Positions 25,307 through 34,859 of a stretch of 43,727 bases of DNA are shown piece by piece. Origin of the DNA: Acidobacteriota bacterium (GTDB taxonomy: Bacteria; Acidobacteriota; Vicinamibacteria; Vicinamibacterales; UBA2999); assembly GCA_020851565.1 (NCBI GenBank), contig JADZCN010000132.1, positions 1-43,727 of the forward strand, written 5' to 3'. Made by a program: the position numbers and the translations under genes. How positions within the stretch are numbered: position 1 is the first letter of the stretch; each line of letters opens with the position of its first letter. A model generated the notes under the pieces. The model made no database searches and was not told the DNA's origin. It saw only the letters and a list, made by a program, of their open reading frames with translations.

Positions 25307-26824
25307 ATGAAGAAGATTCTCATCGCGAACCGGGGGGAGATTGCGGTTCGCGTCATCCGCGCGTGCCGCGACCTCGGGATTCCGTCGGTCGCGGTGTACT
25401 CCGACTGCGATCGCGCCGCCCTTCACGTCCGGATGGCCGACGAGGCCTACCACATCGGCCCCAATGCGCCTCGCGACAGCTACCTCCGAATCGACCGCAT
25501 TCTCGACGTCGCGCGCCGGTCGGGCGCCGACGCGGTGCATCCCGGCTACGGCTTCCTCGCCGAGAACGAGGATTTCGCGGCCGCCTGCCGGGACGCCGGG
25601 CTCGTCTTCATTGGCCCGACACCCGAGGCCATCACGCTGATGGGCAGCAAGACCGCTGCGCGGCAGGTGGCCATCGCCGCCGGCGTGCCAGTGGTGCCCG
25701 GCACCGAGGAGCCCCTCGGCGAGGACGTGACGGACCGCGACGTGCTCGCGGTCGCCGATAGCATCGGCTACCCGCTGATGCTGAAGGCCGTGGCAGGCGG
25801 TGGCGGGAAGGGCATGCGGATGGTGTCGGCGCCCGCCGAGCTGCCCGGGGCGCTGCGCGCCGCGCGGTCCGAGGCGGGTTCGGCCTTCGGCGACTCGGCC
25901 GTCTATCTCGAGCGGCGGATCCTCGCGCCGCGACACATCGAGGTGCAGCTGCTCGGGGATCACTTCGGCACGGTCGTGCCGTTCGTGGAACGGGAGTGCT
26001 CCATCCAGCGCCGTCACCAGAAGGTGGTGGAGGAGAGCCCGTCGCTTGCCGTCTCACCCGACCTGCGGCGCCGGATCACGTCGGCCGCGGCGGCGGTGGC
26101 GCGCGCGGCGAAGTACACCAACGCGGGCACGATCGAGTTCCTGCTGGACCAGGACGGCTCGTTCTACTTCCTCGAGATGAACACGCGGCTGCAGGTGGAG
26201 CACCCGATCACCGAGATGGTGACGGGGGTGGACCTCGTGCAATGGCAGGTGCGTATCGCGCGCGGCGAGCCGCTGACGCTCGATCCGGAGGCGCTGCTCG
26301 CGCCGCGGGCGCACGCCCTCGAGTGCCGCATCTACGCCGAGGATCCCGACACGAACTTCATGCCCTCGCCGGGGCGCATCCTCGGCCTGCGCGTACCCCA
26401 GGGCCCGGGCGTACGCGACGACAGCGGCACGTACGAAGGGGGCGAGGTGCCGATCTACTACGATCCGATGATCTCGAAGCTGATCACGTGGGCCGAGGAT
26501 CGCCCGGGCGCCCTGGCCCGCATGAAGCGCGCGCTTGCCGAGTACGAAGTGCGGGGCATCCGCACCACCATTCCCTTCTTCCGCTGGATCCTGGACGACG
26601 AGGATTTTCAGGCTGCGCGCTTCGATACGACGTTCATCGACCGCAAGCTCGGGGCGCGCAACGGCCAGCCGCTCGTCGCTCCGGACGATGAGTACGCCGT
26701 GCTGGCGGCCGTGGCCATCGCGGTGCGGCAGATGACGGCTGGCGCGGCCCCGCCGCTCGCCGTGGACGCGGCCCCCAGCCGATGGCGCCAGGACGCGAGA
26801 GCAACGGCCCTCCGGGGGCAGTGA
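25307..26824 (+). CDS. Biotin carboxylase subunit of an acyl-CoA carboxylase
   Basis: ATP- and bicarbonate-dependent carboxylation of the biotin carrier (AccC/PccA-N class; 505 residues, longer than the ~450 of stand-alone AccC). Start KKILIANRGEIAVRVIRACRDLGI is definitive. The ATP-grasp domain has the GGGGKGMRMV P-loop at ~165, followed by ERRILAPRHIEVQLLGD, VERECSIQRRHQKVVEESPS, FYFLEMNTRLQVEHPITEMVTGVDL. The C-terminal tail from ~445 is extra and Ala-rich. ATG 25307 follows the extended -10. The carrier gene begins 3 nt after the stop. Likely makes malonyl- or methylmalonyl-CoA together with the carboxyltransferase at 14.5 kb (inference). Confidence 0.96.
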   Translation: MKKILIANRGEIAVRVIRACRDLGIPSVAVYSDCDRAALHVRMADEAYHIGPNAPRDSYLRIDRILDVARRSGADAVHPGYGFLAENEDFAAACRDAGLVFIGPTPEAITLMGSKTAARQVAIAAGVPVVPGTEEPLGEDVTDRDVLAVADSIGYPLMLKAVAGGGGKGMRMVSAPAELPGALRAARSEAGSAFGDSAVYLERRILAPRHIEVQLLGDHFGTVVPFVERECSIQRRHQKVVEESPSLAVSPDLRRRITSAAAAVARAAKYTNAGTIEFLLDQDGSFYFLEMNTRLQVEHPITEMVTGVDLVQWQVRIARGEPLTLDPEALLAPRAHALECRIYAEDPDTNFMPSPGRILGLRVPQGPGVRDDSGTYEGGEVPIYYDPMISKLITWAEDRPGALARMKRALAEYEVRGIRTTIPFFRWILDDEDFQAARFDTTFIDRKLGARNGQPLVAPDDEYAVLAAVAIAVRQMTAGAAPPLAVDAAPSRWRQDARATALRGQ

Positions 26825-26827
26825 GAA

Positions 26828-27358
26828 TTGAGAAGCGGACCAGTGGTGTTCGATCTTGAGATAGGCGGTCGCGTGCGGCGGGTTCGCGTCGCGGCGCGAG
26901 ATGGACGGTGGGAAATCGCCGTGGACGATCGCGTGTTCGACGTGGATCATCGCGGCGTGGGAGGCGCGACCGCATCGCTGCTCGTCCGGGAGGACGGCGG
27001 GCCGCCGCGCAGCATCGACGCGACGGTGACACCGCGTGCGGGCGGGGCCGGCTTCGACGTGCTGCTCGACGGGCACACGCTCCCCGCGGCGCTGGTGTCG
27101 CGCTTCGGGCGGCGGGTCGGCGAGGCCGCGGCCGGCGGCTCGGGGCCCCAGCAGGTCGTGGCGCCGATGCCTGGCAAGATCGTGAAGCTCCTGGTGGCGC
27201 CGGGCGATGCGGTGGAGCCCCGCCAGGGGCTGGTGGTCATCGAGGCGATGAAGATGGAGAACGAGCTCCGCGCGTCGCGCGCGGGCCGAGTCAAGGCCGT
27301 CAAGGTGGCCGAAGGCCAGTCGGTCGAGGCCGGGGTCCTGCTGGTCACCGTGGAGTAG
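26828..27358 (+). CDS. Biotin carboxyl carrier (biotinyl-lipoyl domain) protein
   Basis: Carries the biotin for the preceding carboxylase. The C-terminal ~70 residues are a biotinyl domain: VVAPMPGKIVKLLVAPGDAVE and the biotinylation motif EAMKMENEL, with the modified Lys142. The first ~105 residues form a beta-rich domain (EIGGRVRRVRVAARDGRWEI) like the BT domain of propionyl-CoA carboxylase. TTG 26828 lies 3 nt after the upstream stop; GTG at 26843 or 26846 is an alternative start. Length of 176 residues is typical of stand-alone carriers with the N-terminal extension. The next gene (tamB-like) starts 3 nt after its stop. Confidence 0.95.
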   Translation: MRSGPVVFDLEIGGRVRRVRVAARDGRWEIAVDDRVFDVDHRGVGGATASLLVREDGGPPRSIDATVTPRAGGAGFDVLLDGHTLPAALVSRFGRRVGEAAAGGSGPQQVVAPMPGKIVKLLVAPGDAVEPRQGLVVIEAMKMENELRASRAGRVKAVKVAEGQSVEAGVLLVTVE

Positions 27359-27361
27359 GCC

Positions 27362-30300
27362 GTGAGGAGACTGGCCGCCGCGGCCTATCGCTACGCGCGC
27401 ACCATCGTGATCGTCGTGGCGGTGTCGCTGGCGGTCCTGCTCGTGAGCGTCGTCAGCATCGACCTCGGCCCGGCGTTGAAGGCGCGCGCGGAGCGGGCCG
27501 GCGGCAACTGGCTCGACCGCACCATGCGCATCGGGCGGCTCGGCGTGCAGCTCGGCCGCGGCCGGTTCGTTCTCGAAGACCTCGTGATCGAGGGCCAGCG
27601 ATCCGGCGAGGAGCCCTGGCTCACGGCCCGCCGCGTGGAGGTGTCGCTCACCTGGGGCGCGCTCATCCACCGCGAAGTGCTCCTCGACACCATCGAGATG
27701 ACCGACTGGCGGATGGTGATTGAGAGCTTCCCCGATGGGCGCCAGACCTTCCCGCGCGTGATGGGGCCGCCGCGCCCGCCCCGCACCGGCCCCTCGCCCG
27801 TGCGCACCACCGTGCAGTACGTGCGGGCGAGTCGCGGCGAGGTGGTCTACCGCGATCACGGCACCCCGTGGAGCGCCGTCGCTCGTAACCTCGACGTCAC
27901 GGTCTCGAAGCTGGTCGAGTACCGCGGTCAGCTCCGGTTCTCGGGTGGCACCATCGCCATCCAGGACTACGTCCCCATGACGGCGGACCTGGGCGCGTCG
28001 TTCCGCATCCTCGGCAGCCGGGTGGTCTTCGACCAGATGCAGCTCATCACCGACGGCGCGGTGAGCGATGTGACCGGCGCGGTGGAACTGGCGCAATGGC
28101 CGGAACAGACCTACCACGTGAAGTCGCGGATCCAGCTGCCGCGCATGCGCGAGCTCTTCTTCGCCGGCAACACGTTCAGCCTGCACGGCGAGAGCGACTT
28201 CACCGGTACCTTCCACCTCTTCAAGGGCGGCCGCGAGCTGAAGGGCGACTTCCACAGCCGCGAGGCCGGCCTCAACCAGTTGCGATTCCCCGACCTCGAA
28301 GGGGCGCTGGTCTGGGTGCCGCGGAGCTTCGACGTCACACGCGCCACCGCCGGCTTCAATGGCGGGCGGCTCGCGTTCACCTACCAGATGGCTCCGCTCG
28401 GGTTGCGCGACCAGACCACGCGCGCGCGCTTCGACGTGCAGTACGAGGAGGTGGACCTCCTCGCCCTCACCAACGTGCTCCAGACGGAGGGGATACGCGT
28501 GGCGGGCCGCGCGACGGGACGCAACCGGCTCGAGTGGCCCATGGGCCGCTTTGCCGATCGCGCAGGGGATGGCGAGCTCGTGGTCACGGCGCCGTCGGGC
28601 ACCAGCCTGATGGGGCCGCGCCTGGCGGCCGGCGCGGCAGCCGAGGCCGAGCGCCGCGCGCTCGATTACGGCCCGTTCAGCAACCACACGCCGCTCGAGC
28701 CCGTGGGGATCGGTGGCCGCATGGCGTACCGCTTCGACGGCGCGGCGCTGCGGCTCGAGCCGAGCGAGCTCGCCACCAGCGACACGTACGTGACCTTCGA
28801 GGGGGCCACCGCCTGGGGCGAGCGCTCGAATTTGCCGTTCCGCGTGACCAGCGCGAACTGGCAGGAAGGTGACCGCCTCCTGGCCGGGATGATGACGGCC
28901 TTCGGCGCGCGGACGATGGCCATTCCCATCGACGGTGTCGGGCGCTTCGACGGCGTGATGCTCGGTGCGTTCCGCAGCCCGCGGATCGAGGGGCGCTTCG
29001 TCGGCGAGGCGATCCGCGCGTGGGGCGTCACCTGGGGATCCGTCGATGGCGACTTCGTCGTCGAGAACGCCTATGCGAACGTGAGCCGCGCGGTCATCAC
29101 CGAGGGCTTCTCGCGGATGGAGGTGACGGGCCAGTTCTCGCTCGGCTATCCCCGCCGGGACGGGGGAGAGGAGCTGGACGCGCGGGTGAGCATCGTCAAC
29201 CGCAGCGTCAAAGATTTCCTGGGGGCCTTCGATCTCGAGGACTACGACGTCGACGGCATCGTCTCGGGCGACTTCCACCTGTACGGGCAGTACACGCAGC
29301 CCCTCGGGTTCGGACGGCTATCCATCCTCCAGGGGACGGCCTACGGGGAGCCGTTTGCCGAGGGCGTGGCGGCGATGCGGTTCGAGGGCGCCGGCGTGCG
29401 CCTCGATGGCCTGACCGTCACAAAGGGTGGCACGACCACGACCGGGGCGGCCTACGTGGGCTGGAACGGCACCTATTCCTTCAACGCCGACGCGCGCGGG
29501 ATGGCCGTTGAAACCCTGGCCGTGGCGGCCACGACCAGCGGCCCGGGGTTCACCGGCCTTCTGGACTTCTCGGCCAACGGCAGCGGCACGTTCGAGGCGC
29601 CGCGCTACGACGTGAAGTTCGGGGTGCGGGACCTCTTCTACGGGGATGAAGGCGTGGGCGAAGTGTCGGGGCGCCTGTCGGTGCGAGACACGGTGATGAC
29701 CTACGAGGTCGAGGTCGCGTCCAACCGCCTGGCCGCGTCCGGAACCGGCCGCATCGCCCTCACCGACGAAATGGACGCGGAGCTGTCGTTCCGCGTGACC
29801 GACACCTCGCTGGACCCGTACCTCCGTGCCTTCCAGCCGCAGCTCTCGCCCTTCACCTCCGCGGTGGCCAGCGGCGCGATCCGCGTGGTCGGCGAGCTCT
29901 ACAACTCCGACGCCCTCCGCGTGGATGTCGAGGTGGACGCCGTCGATCTGCGATTCTTCGACTACCACCTGCGCAACGCCGGCGCCATCCGGATGAGCGT
30001 GGACCGGCAGGTGCTGCAGGTGACGGCCCTGCGGCTCGTGGGCGAGGACACGGAGCTCGATCTGGCTGGCTCGGTGGACCTGCCGAAGCAGGCGCTCGCG
30101 TTGACGGCAAACGGCGCGGCGAACCTGGCGGTGCTCCAGGGCTTCGTGCCCGATGTGCGCAGCAGCGGCCGGGCCGAGGTCTCGGCGCGCATCGGCGGCA
30201 CCGTGGAGGCGCCGGCCGTCTCCGGCACCGCGTTGCTGTCGAACGGCCGCCTGCGGCACTTCGGCTTCCCGCACGCACTGGAAGCGCTGAACGGCATCGT

Positions 30301-31441
30301 GACGTTCGACGCCTCGGGCATCCGGCTCGACGGGCTCGGCGGGCGCGTGGGCGGCGGCACGGTGCGCTTCGGCGGGCGCCTGGGGCAGTCGGGTTACGTG
30401 CTGAGCGAATACGACGTCACCGCCGTCGGCACCGACATGCGACTCCGCTACCCGGAGGGCATGCGCTCGACGGTCGATGCGGAGCTCGCCCTGCGCGGTC
30501 CCGTCGGTGCGCCGGTGGTGACGGGCGAGGTCGTGGTGAAGAGCGCCACCTGGTCGCGGCCTTTCGACACGTCCACCGGGCTGTTCGACCTGTCGGGCGG
30601 GCCGGAGGGGATTCCAGCGGTCGAAGGCGCCCTGGCGGCCGAGTCCGCCAACGCCCTCCGCTTCGACGTGCGCCTCATCGCCCCCTCGAGCCTTCGCATC
30701 GAGAACGACCAGGCGCGCATCGTGGCCAGCGCGGACCTGAACCTGCGCGGGACGCTGGATCGCCCGGTAGTACTGGGGCGCGCCGACATCGACCGCGGCG
30801 AGGCGCGCTTCGAAGGGCGGCGGTATCTCGTGACGCGCGGCAGCATCGACTTCACGAACCCCGCCCGCATCCAGCCGTTCTTCGACATCGAGGCCGAGAC
30901 GCGCGTCCGGGTCCCCGGCCAGACCTACCGCGTCACGCTGCGCATGGCCGGGACGACCGAGCGGCTGCAGCCGGAGTTCACCTCCGACCCGCCGCTGCCG
31001 CCGATCGAGATCCTGACGATGCTGTTCAGCGACACCACGCCGAGCGGCGACGTCGAGCTGGCGGCCCAGCAGCGTCCGAACGAGCGCGAGCAGCGACTGC
31101 TCGAGGCAAGGGCCACGCGGGCACTCACGGGGACCCTGTCGGCGGAAGTGGGCCGGGTCGTGCAGGAGACCTTCGGGGTGGACTCGTTCCAGATCACCCC
31201 GCTGCTCGTCGATCCCTACCAGCAGTCGGCCCGGCTCAACGTCAACCCATCGGCGCGCGTGACCATCGGCAAGCGCATCTCGGACCGCATCTACCTGACC
31301 TACGCCCGCAGCCTCTCCTCGTCGGCGCGCGACGAGATCGTCCTGCTCGAGTTCGATCAGAGCGACACGCTCGCCTGGGTGCTGTCGCAGAACGAGGACC
31401 GCACGTACGCGCTCGAAGTGCGGAAGAGGCACACGTTCTGA
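27362..31441 (+). CDS. TamB-like (DUF490/AsmA superfamily) envelope-spanning protein
   Basis: Very large protein of 1359 residues, anchored by one N-terminal helix (~13-33, ARTIVIVVAVSLAVLLVSVVSI) with an AsmA-type start. Repeating beta strands (groove-forming, RBG-type) fill most of the length. The C-terminal DUF490 region is clear: PPIEILTMLFSDTTP near ~1220 and AEVGRVVQETFGVDSFQITP. TamB-family proteins span the periplasm and carry phospholipid to, or help insert proteins into, the outer membrane with TamA. GTG 27362 begins 3 nt after the biotin-carrier stop, and the stop shares one base with the next start (TGATG), an Omp85 protein, as in tamA-tamB. About 100 residues longer than E. coli TamB. 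Confidence 0.94.
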   Translation: MRRLAAAAYRYARTIVIVVAVSLAVLLVSVVSIDLGPALKARAERAGGNWLDRTMRIGRLGVQLGRGRFVLEDLVIEGQRSGEEPWLTARRVEVSLTWGALIHREVLLDTIEMTDWRMVIESFPDGRQTFPRVMGPPRPPRTGPSPVRTTVQYVRASRGEVVYRDHGTPWSAVARNLDVTVSKLVEYRGQLRFSGGTIAIQDYVPMTADLGASFRILGSRVVFDQMQLITDGAVSDVTGAVELAQWPEQTYHVKSRIQLPRMRELFFAGNTFSLHGESDFTGTFHLFKGGRELKGDFHSREAGLNQLRFPDLEGALVWVPRSFDVTRATAGFNGGRLAFTYQMAPLGLRDQTTRARFDVQYEEVDLLALTNVLQTEGIRVAGRATGRNRLEWPMGRFADRAGDGELVVTAPSGTSLMGPRLAAGAAAEAERRALDYGPFSNHTPLEPVGIGGRMAYRFDGAALRLEPSELATSDTYVTFEGATAWGERSNLPFRVTSANWQEGDRLLAGMMTAFGARTMAIPIDGVGRFDGVMLGAFRSPRIEGRFVGEAIRAWGVTWGSVDGDFVVENAYANVSRAVITEGFSRMEVTGQFSLGYPRRDGGEELDARVSIVNRSVKDFLGAFDLEDYDVDGIVSGDFHLYGQYTQPLGFGRLSILQGTAYGEPFAEGVAAMRFEGAGVRLDGLTVTKGGTTTTGAAYVGWNGTYSFNADARGMAVETLAVAATTSGPGFTGLLDFSANGSGTFEAPRYDVKFGVRDLFYGDEGVGEVSGRLSVRDTVMTYEVEVASNRLAASGTGRIALTDEMDAELSFRVTDTSLDPYLRAFQPQLSPFTSAVASGAIRVVGELYNSDALRVDVEVDAVDLRFFDYHLRNAGAIRMSVDRQVLQVTALRLVGEDTELDLAGSVDLPKQALALTANGAANLAVLQGFVPDVRSSGRAEVSARIGGTVEAPAVSGTALLSNGRLRHFGFPHALEALNGIVTFDASGIRLDGLGGRVGGGTVRFGGRLGQSGYVLSEYDVTAVGTDMRLRYPEGMRSTVDAELALRGPVGAPVVTGEVVVKSATWSRPFDTSTGLFDLSGGPEGIPAVEGALAAESANALRFDVRLIAPSSLRIENDQARIVASADLNLRGTLDRPVVLGRADIDRGEARFEGRRYLVTRGSIDFTNPARIQPFFDIEAETRVRVPGQTYRVTLRMAGTTERLQPEFTSDPPLPPIEILTMLFSDTTPSGDVELAAQQRPNEREQRLLEARATRALTGTLSAEVGRVVQETFGVDSFQITPLLVDPYQQSARLNVNPSARVTIGKRISDRIYLTYARSLSSSARDEIVLLEFDQSDTLAWVLSQNEDRTYALEVRKRHTF

Positions 31442-34380
31442 TGCGCGTGCTGCTGATCGCGGCCATCGCCCTGCTCGGCGCCGCGCGGCCCGCCCTCGCC
31501 TCACAGGACGCTTTCATCGGCCAGCCCATCGCCGACGTCCAGGTGGAGACGGAGGACGGCCCCGTGCTCGAGCCGGGCGTGCTCGAGCTCATCGAGACGC
31601 GCCTCGGCCAGCCGCTGGCGATGGAGCGCGTGCGCGACACGATTGACCACCTCGTCGGCCTGGGCCGCTACGACGACGTCCGGTTGTTCGCCGCGGCGGC
31701 GCCGGGCGGCGCCGGCGTGGCGCTGCGCTGGTTCCTGCGCCCCATCCGCCAGATCACCCGCGTGTCGATTGACGGGGGCGGTGGCCTGTCGTCCGTCGCC
31801 CTGCGGACGGTCGTCAGCGAGCGCTTCGGCGAGCGGCCTACTGCCTCTCGGGTTTCCGAGATTGCCGCCGCCGTCACCGACTTCTACCGTGATCACGGCT
31901 ATCGGGCGGCGGCCGTCCTGCCGCAGATGAGCGCCGGGAAGGCAGCCGGAGAGGTGTGGCTGAACCTGTCGGTCGACCGCGGCCCACGCACCGTGGTCCT
32001 CACCTCGTCGGTGACGGGCACCCCCCGCGAGGCGCCCAACCGGATCCTGGACTTCCTCGGTATCCACCCCGGCCAACCCTTCGATCGGCTGGAGCTGGAG
32101 GCGCGCCTGTCGGCGTACGAAGGCCGGCTTCGGGACGACGGCTTCTACGAGGCCTCGGTCAGGGAGAGCACGACGTTCGACGATGCGGGGCATACCGCGA
32201 GCGTGGTGGCGGACGTGGTCACCGGGCCGCGCGTGCGGCTCGAGTACGCCGGGGATCCGCTGCCGCGCGGCGTCCTGGAGTCGCTCGTGCCCGTTCGCGA
32301 AGAGCGATCGGTGGACGAGGACCTGCTCGAAGACGCGAGCCGCAATATCGAGGCCTACCTGCGCGAACGCGGGTATCGCGACGCGCGGGCCACGTACGCC
32401 CGGGCCGAGCGGAGCGGCGACCTCGTCCTGACCTTCACGATCGAGCGGGGCCCGCTGCACCGCATGGGCGCCGTCGGCCTCGAAGGGAATACATCGGTGC
32501 CCGCCTCGGAGATCGAGCCGCTGCTGAAGCTGACGAAGGGGGACCCCTTCGTGGACGCCCGCGTGGCGGCCATCGCCGTGGCCATCGAGGAGCTCTATCG
32601 CGTGCGCGGGCACGAGCGCGCGACGGTGAAACCGTCCGTCGAGGTGCTGCCGGAGGAGGCCGAGGGCAGCGTGCGATTCCGGCCCGTGGACGTGCAGCTG
32701 ATGATTGTCGAAGGCGTGCGGACGACGGTGTCCGGTGTGACGATGGAAGGTACGGCGGGCGTACCCGAGCCCGACCTGCGCGCGCTGCTAGGGCTCGTGG
32801 CCGGCCGCCCGTTCTATCGACCGCAGCTGGCGGCCGACCGCGACGCGCTCGAGCGCCACTATCGCAACCTGGGCTACGTAGCGGCGCGCGTGGCGCCGAC
32901 GCTGGCGTTCAGTGACGGGAACCTGCGGGTGTCCGTGGCCTGGAGCATCCTGGCTGGGGAGCAGGCCGTGGTGGATCACGTGCTCATCACCGGCAACACC
33001 CGCACCAGCGCCGACGTGATTCGGCGGGAGCTGCGCATCCGGCCCGGCGTGCCGCTCGGCGCCGACGCCCTGGCCGAGAGCCAGCAGCGACTCAGCCAGC
33101 TCGGGCTCTTCCGCCGCGTGCGCATCGTGGACCTGCCGCGTCCCGGCACGCCGCAGCGCGACGTGCTGGTGACGGTGGAGGAGGCTCCCGCAACGGCGGT
33201 GACCTACGGAGGCGGCCTCGAGGTGGGGCGCCGGCTCCGGCAGGGCGCGGGCGGCGTCGCGGACGAGCGCGTCGAGGTGGCGCCGCGCGCGTTCTTCGAG
33301 GTGAGCCGCCGGAACCTGTGGGGCAAGAACCGCACGCTCAGCCTGTTCTCCCGTGTCTCGCTGCGACCGCGCGATCCCGCCATCGACAGCACCGACCCGA
33401 CCGACGCGGGCGGGTACGGCTTCAACGACTACCGCGTGACCGGCACGTTCCGCGAGCCGCGCGCGTTCGGGACGCCCGGCGACGCGCAGGTCACCGCCTT
33501 CCTCGAGCGCGGCATCCGCGCCAGCTTCACCTTCGACCGCCGAGGTGTGCGCACCGACTACGCGCGGCGCTTCGGCGCGGGCTTCACCGTGACGGGCCGC
33601 TACACGAACGACTTCACCGAGCTCTTCGACGAGCAGATCGCGGCCGCGGATCGCCTGCTGATCGACCGCCTCTTTCCGCAGGTACGCCTGTCGACCTTCT
33701 TCGGGGCGCTCCTGCGCGATTCGAGGGACGACGTGCTGGACCCCCAGCGCGGCGCGGTCATCGGCCTCGACGGCGCGGTCGCCGCACGCGCGTACGGGTC
33801 GGAGGTGGGCTTTGCCAAGACCTTCCTCCAGGGGTTCCTCTACCGGCGCCTGCCGGGCAGGGGGTTCGTCCTCGCCGGAGGCGTGCGGGCCGGGTTCGCC
33901 ACCGGTTTCGCGCGCGAGGTCCCGCGCGTGGACCCGGACGGCAATCCCATTCTCGGGGAGGACGGCCAGCCGATCGTCGACGTCGTCGAGGATTTGCCGG
34001 CGAGCGAGCGGTTCTTCGCGGGCGGCGACACCACGGTCCGCGGCTTCGCGCTGGACCGGCTCGGAACGGCCGACACGCTCGATTCCCAGGGCTTTCCGCA
34101 GGGCGGCAACGGCCTGGTGGTCGTGAACGCCGAGCTCAGGGCGCCGTACTGGAAGGGAGTCGGGCTGGTGGGCTTCCTCGATGCCGGCAACGTCTTCAAG
34201 CAGGTTGGTGACATCGAGCTGGGCGACCTGCGGGTGGCGGCGGGCTTCGGCGCGCGCTATCGGTCGCCCATCGGGCCGCTGCGGGTGGACTTCGGGTTCA
34301 AGGTGAACCCGCGCACGCTGGCCAGCGGCAGCCGGGAGCGCGGCATGATCGTACACATCTCGCTGGGGCAGGCCTTCTGA
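31441..34380 (+). CDS. Omp85-superfamily protein (BamA/TamA-like) with about seven POTRA repeats
   Basis: Outer-membrane beta-barrel insertase-type protein of 979 residues. A signal peptide (~1-21, ends ALAS-Q) is followed by about seven POTRA-like repeats of ~75-85 residues (starts near 22, 104, 183, 264, 339, 425, 505). The repeats end in the QRDVLVTVEEAPATAVTYGGGLEVG linker at ~570. The 16-stranded barrel follows, with FFAGGDTTVRGFALDRLGT (the conserved RGF lid region), IGPLRVDFGFKV, and a C-terminal IVHISLGQAF ending in Phe, the usual outer-membrane signal. BamA has 5 and TamA 3 POTRA domains. It shares a base with tamB (TGATG) and with the next gene. Barrel client and partner are unknown. 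Confidence 0.95.
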   Translation: MRVLLIAAIALLGAARPALASQDAFIGQPIADVQVETEDGPVLEPGVLELIETRLGQPLAMERVRDTIDHLVGLGRYDDVRLFAAAAPGGAGVALRWFLRPIRQITRVSIDGGGGLSSVALRTVVSERFGERPTASRVSEIAAAVTDFYRDHGYRAAAVLPQMSAGKAAGEVWLNLSVDRGPRTVVLTSSVTGTPREAPNRILDFLGIHPGQPFDRLELEARLSAYEGRLRDDGFYEASVRESTTFDDAGHTASVVADVVTGPRVRLEYAGDPLPRGVLESLVPVREERSVDEDLLEDASRNIEAYLRERGYRDARATYARAERSGDLVLTFTIERGPLHRMGAVGLEGNTSVPASEIEPLLKLTKGDPFVDARVAAIAVAIEELYRVRGHERATVKPSVEVLPEEAEGSVRFRPVDVQLMIVEGVRTTVSGVTMEGTAGVPEPDLRALLGLVAGRPFYRPQLAADRDALERHYRNLGYVAARVAPTLAFSDGNLRVSVAWSILAGEQAVVDHVLITGNTRTSADVIRRELRIRPGVPLGADALAESQQRLSQLGLFRRVRIVDLPRPGTPQRDVLVTVEEAPATAVTYGGGLEVGRRLRQGAGGVADERVEVAPRAFFEVSRRNLWGKNRTLSLFSRVSLRPRDPAIDSTDPTDAGGYGFNDYRVTGTFREPRAFGTPGDAQVTAFLERGIRASFTFDRRGVRTDYARRFGAGFTVTGRYTNDFTELFDEQIAAADRLLIDRLFPQVRLSTFFGALLRDSRDDVLDPQRGAVIGLDGAVAARAYGSEVGFAKTFLQGFLYRRLPGRGFVLAGGVRAGFATGFAREVPRVDPDGNPILGEDGQPIVDVVEDLPASERFFAGGDTTVRGFALDRLGTADTLDSQGFPQGGNGLVVVNAELRAPYWKGVGLVGFLDAGNVFKQVGDIELGDLRVAAGFGARYRSPIGPLRVDFGFKVNPRTLASGSRERGMIVHISLGQAF

Positions 34381-34853
34381 TGCCCTTCCTGCTGGCCGCG
34401 TGTCTCGTCATGGCCCAGGCGCCCGGGCTCCTGGACCGCACGCTCGCGATCGTCTCGGGCCGCACCATCACGCTGTCGGACGCGCGAACCGTCCTCGCGC
34501 TTGGCCTCGTGAAAGGCGGCGAGGTGGACGCCGACGTCACCCAGCGCCTCGTGGATCGCCAGCTCATGCTCCTCGAGGCCGATCGCTACGAGCCGCCCGC
34601 GCCGCCGGACGAGCGCATCGAGGCGCGGCTGGCCGACGTGCGGGCCCGCGCGGGAGGAGACGAGGCCCTGGCCGGCGTCCTGGCTCGGAACGGATTCACC
34701 GAAGGCCGCCTCCGGGCCTGGGTCCGGGACGACCTGCGCGTCGCCGCGTACCTGCAGCAGCGGTTCGTCGCCGACGAGCGGCGCGCGGATCTCATCGCCG
34801 ACTGGCTGAGCGACCTCCGGCGGCGGGCGGAGGTCGTCATACTGCCCCAATAG
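34380..34853 (+). CDS. SurA N-terminal-like periplasmic chaperone without PPIase domain
   Basis: Exported protein of 157 residues. A short signal (MPFLLAACLVMAQA) leads into LLDRTLAIVSGRTITLSDARTVLAL, the SurA/PpiD-type N-terminal domain (AVVNGEPITLSEV equivalent). The helical part follows (TQRLVDRQLMLLEADRY; LARNGFTEGRLRAWVRDDLRVAAYLQQRF). No parvulin domain follows. SurA binds unfolded outer-membrane proteins on the way to BamA, so its place directly after the Omp85 gene (1-nt overlap) suggests a matching role here. The family call rests on pattern and context. Confidence 0.82.
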   Translation: MPFLLAACLVMAQAPGLLDRTLAIVSGRTITLSDARTVLALGLVKGGEVDADVTQRLVDRQLMLLEADRYEPPAPPDERIEARLADVRARAGGDEALAGVLARNGFTEGRLRAWVRDDLRVAAYLQQRFVADERRADLIADWLSDLRRRAEVVILPQ

Positions 34854-34859
34854 ATCTGG

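Noticed and set aside
26054..29278. Very long antisense reading frame (1074 residues) opposite biotin carboxylase, carrier and TamB
   Set aside because: High-GC third positions create long antisense frames. The translation is Arg/His/Ala-rich with no domain, and the sense frames have full family motifs.
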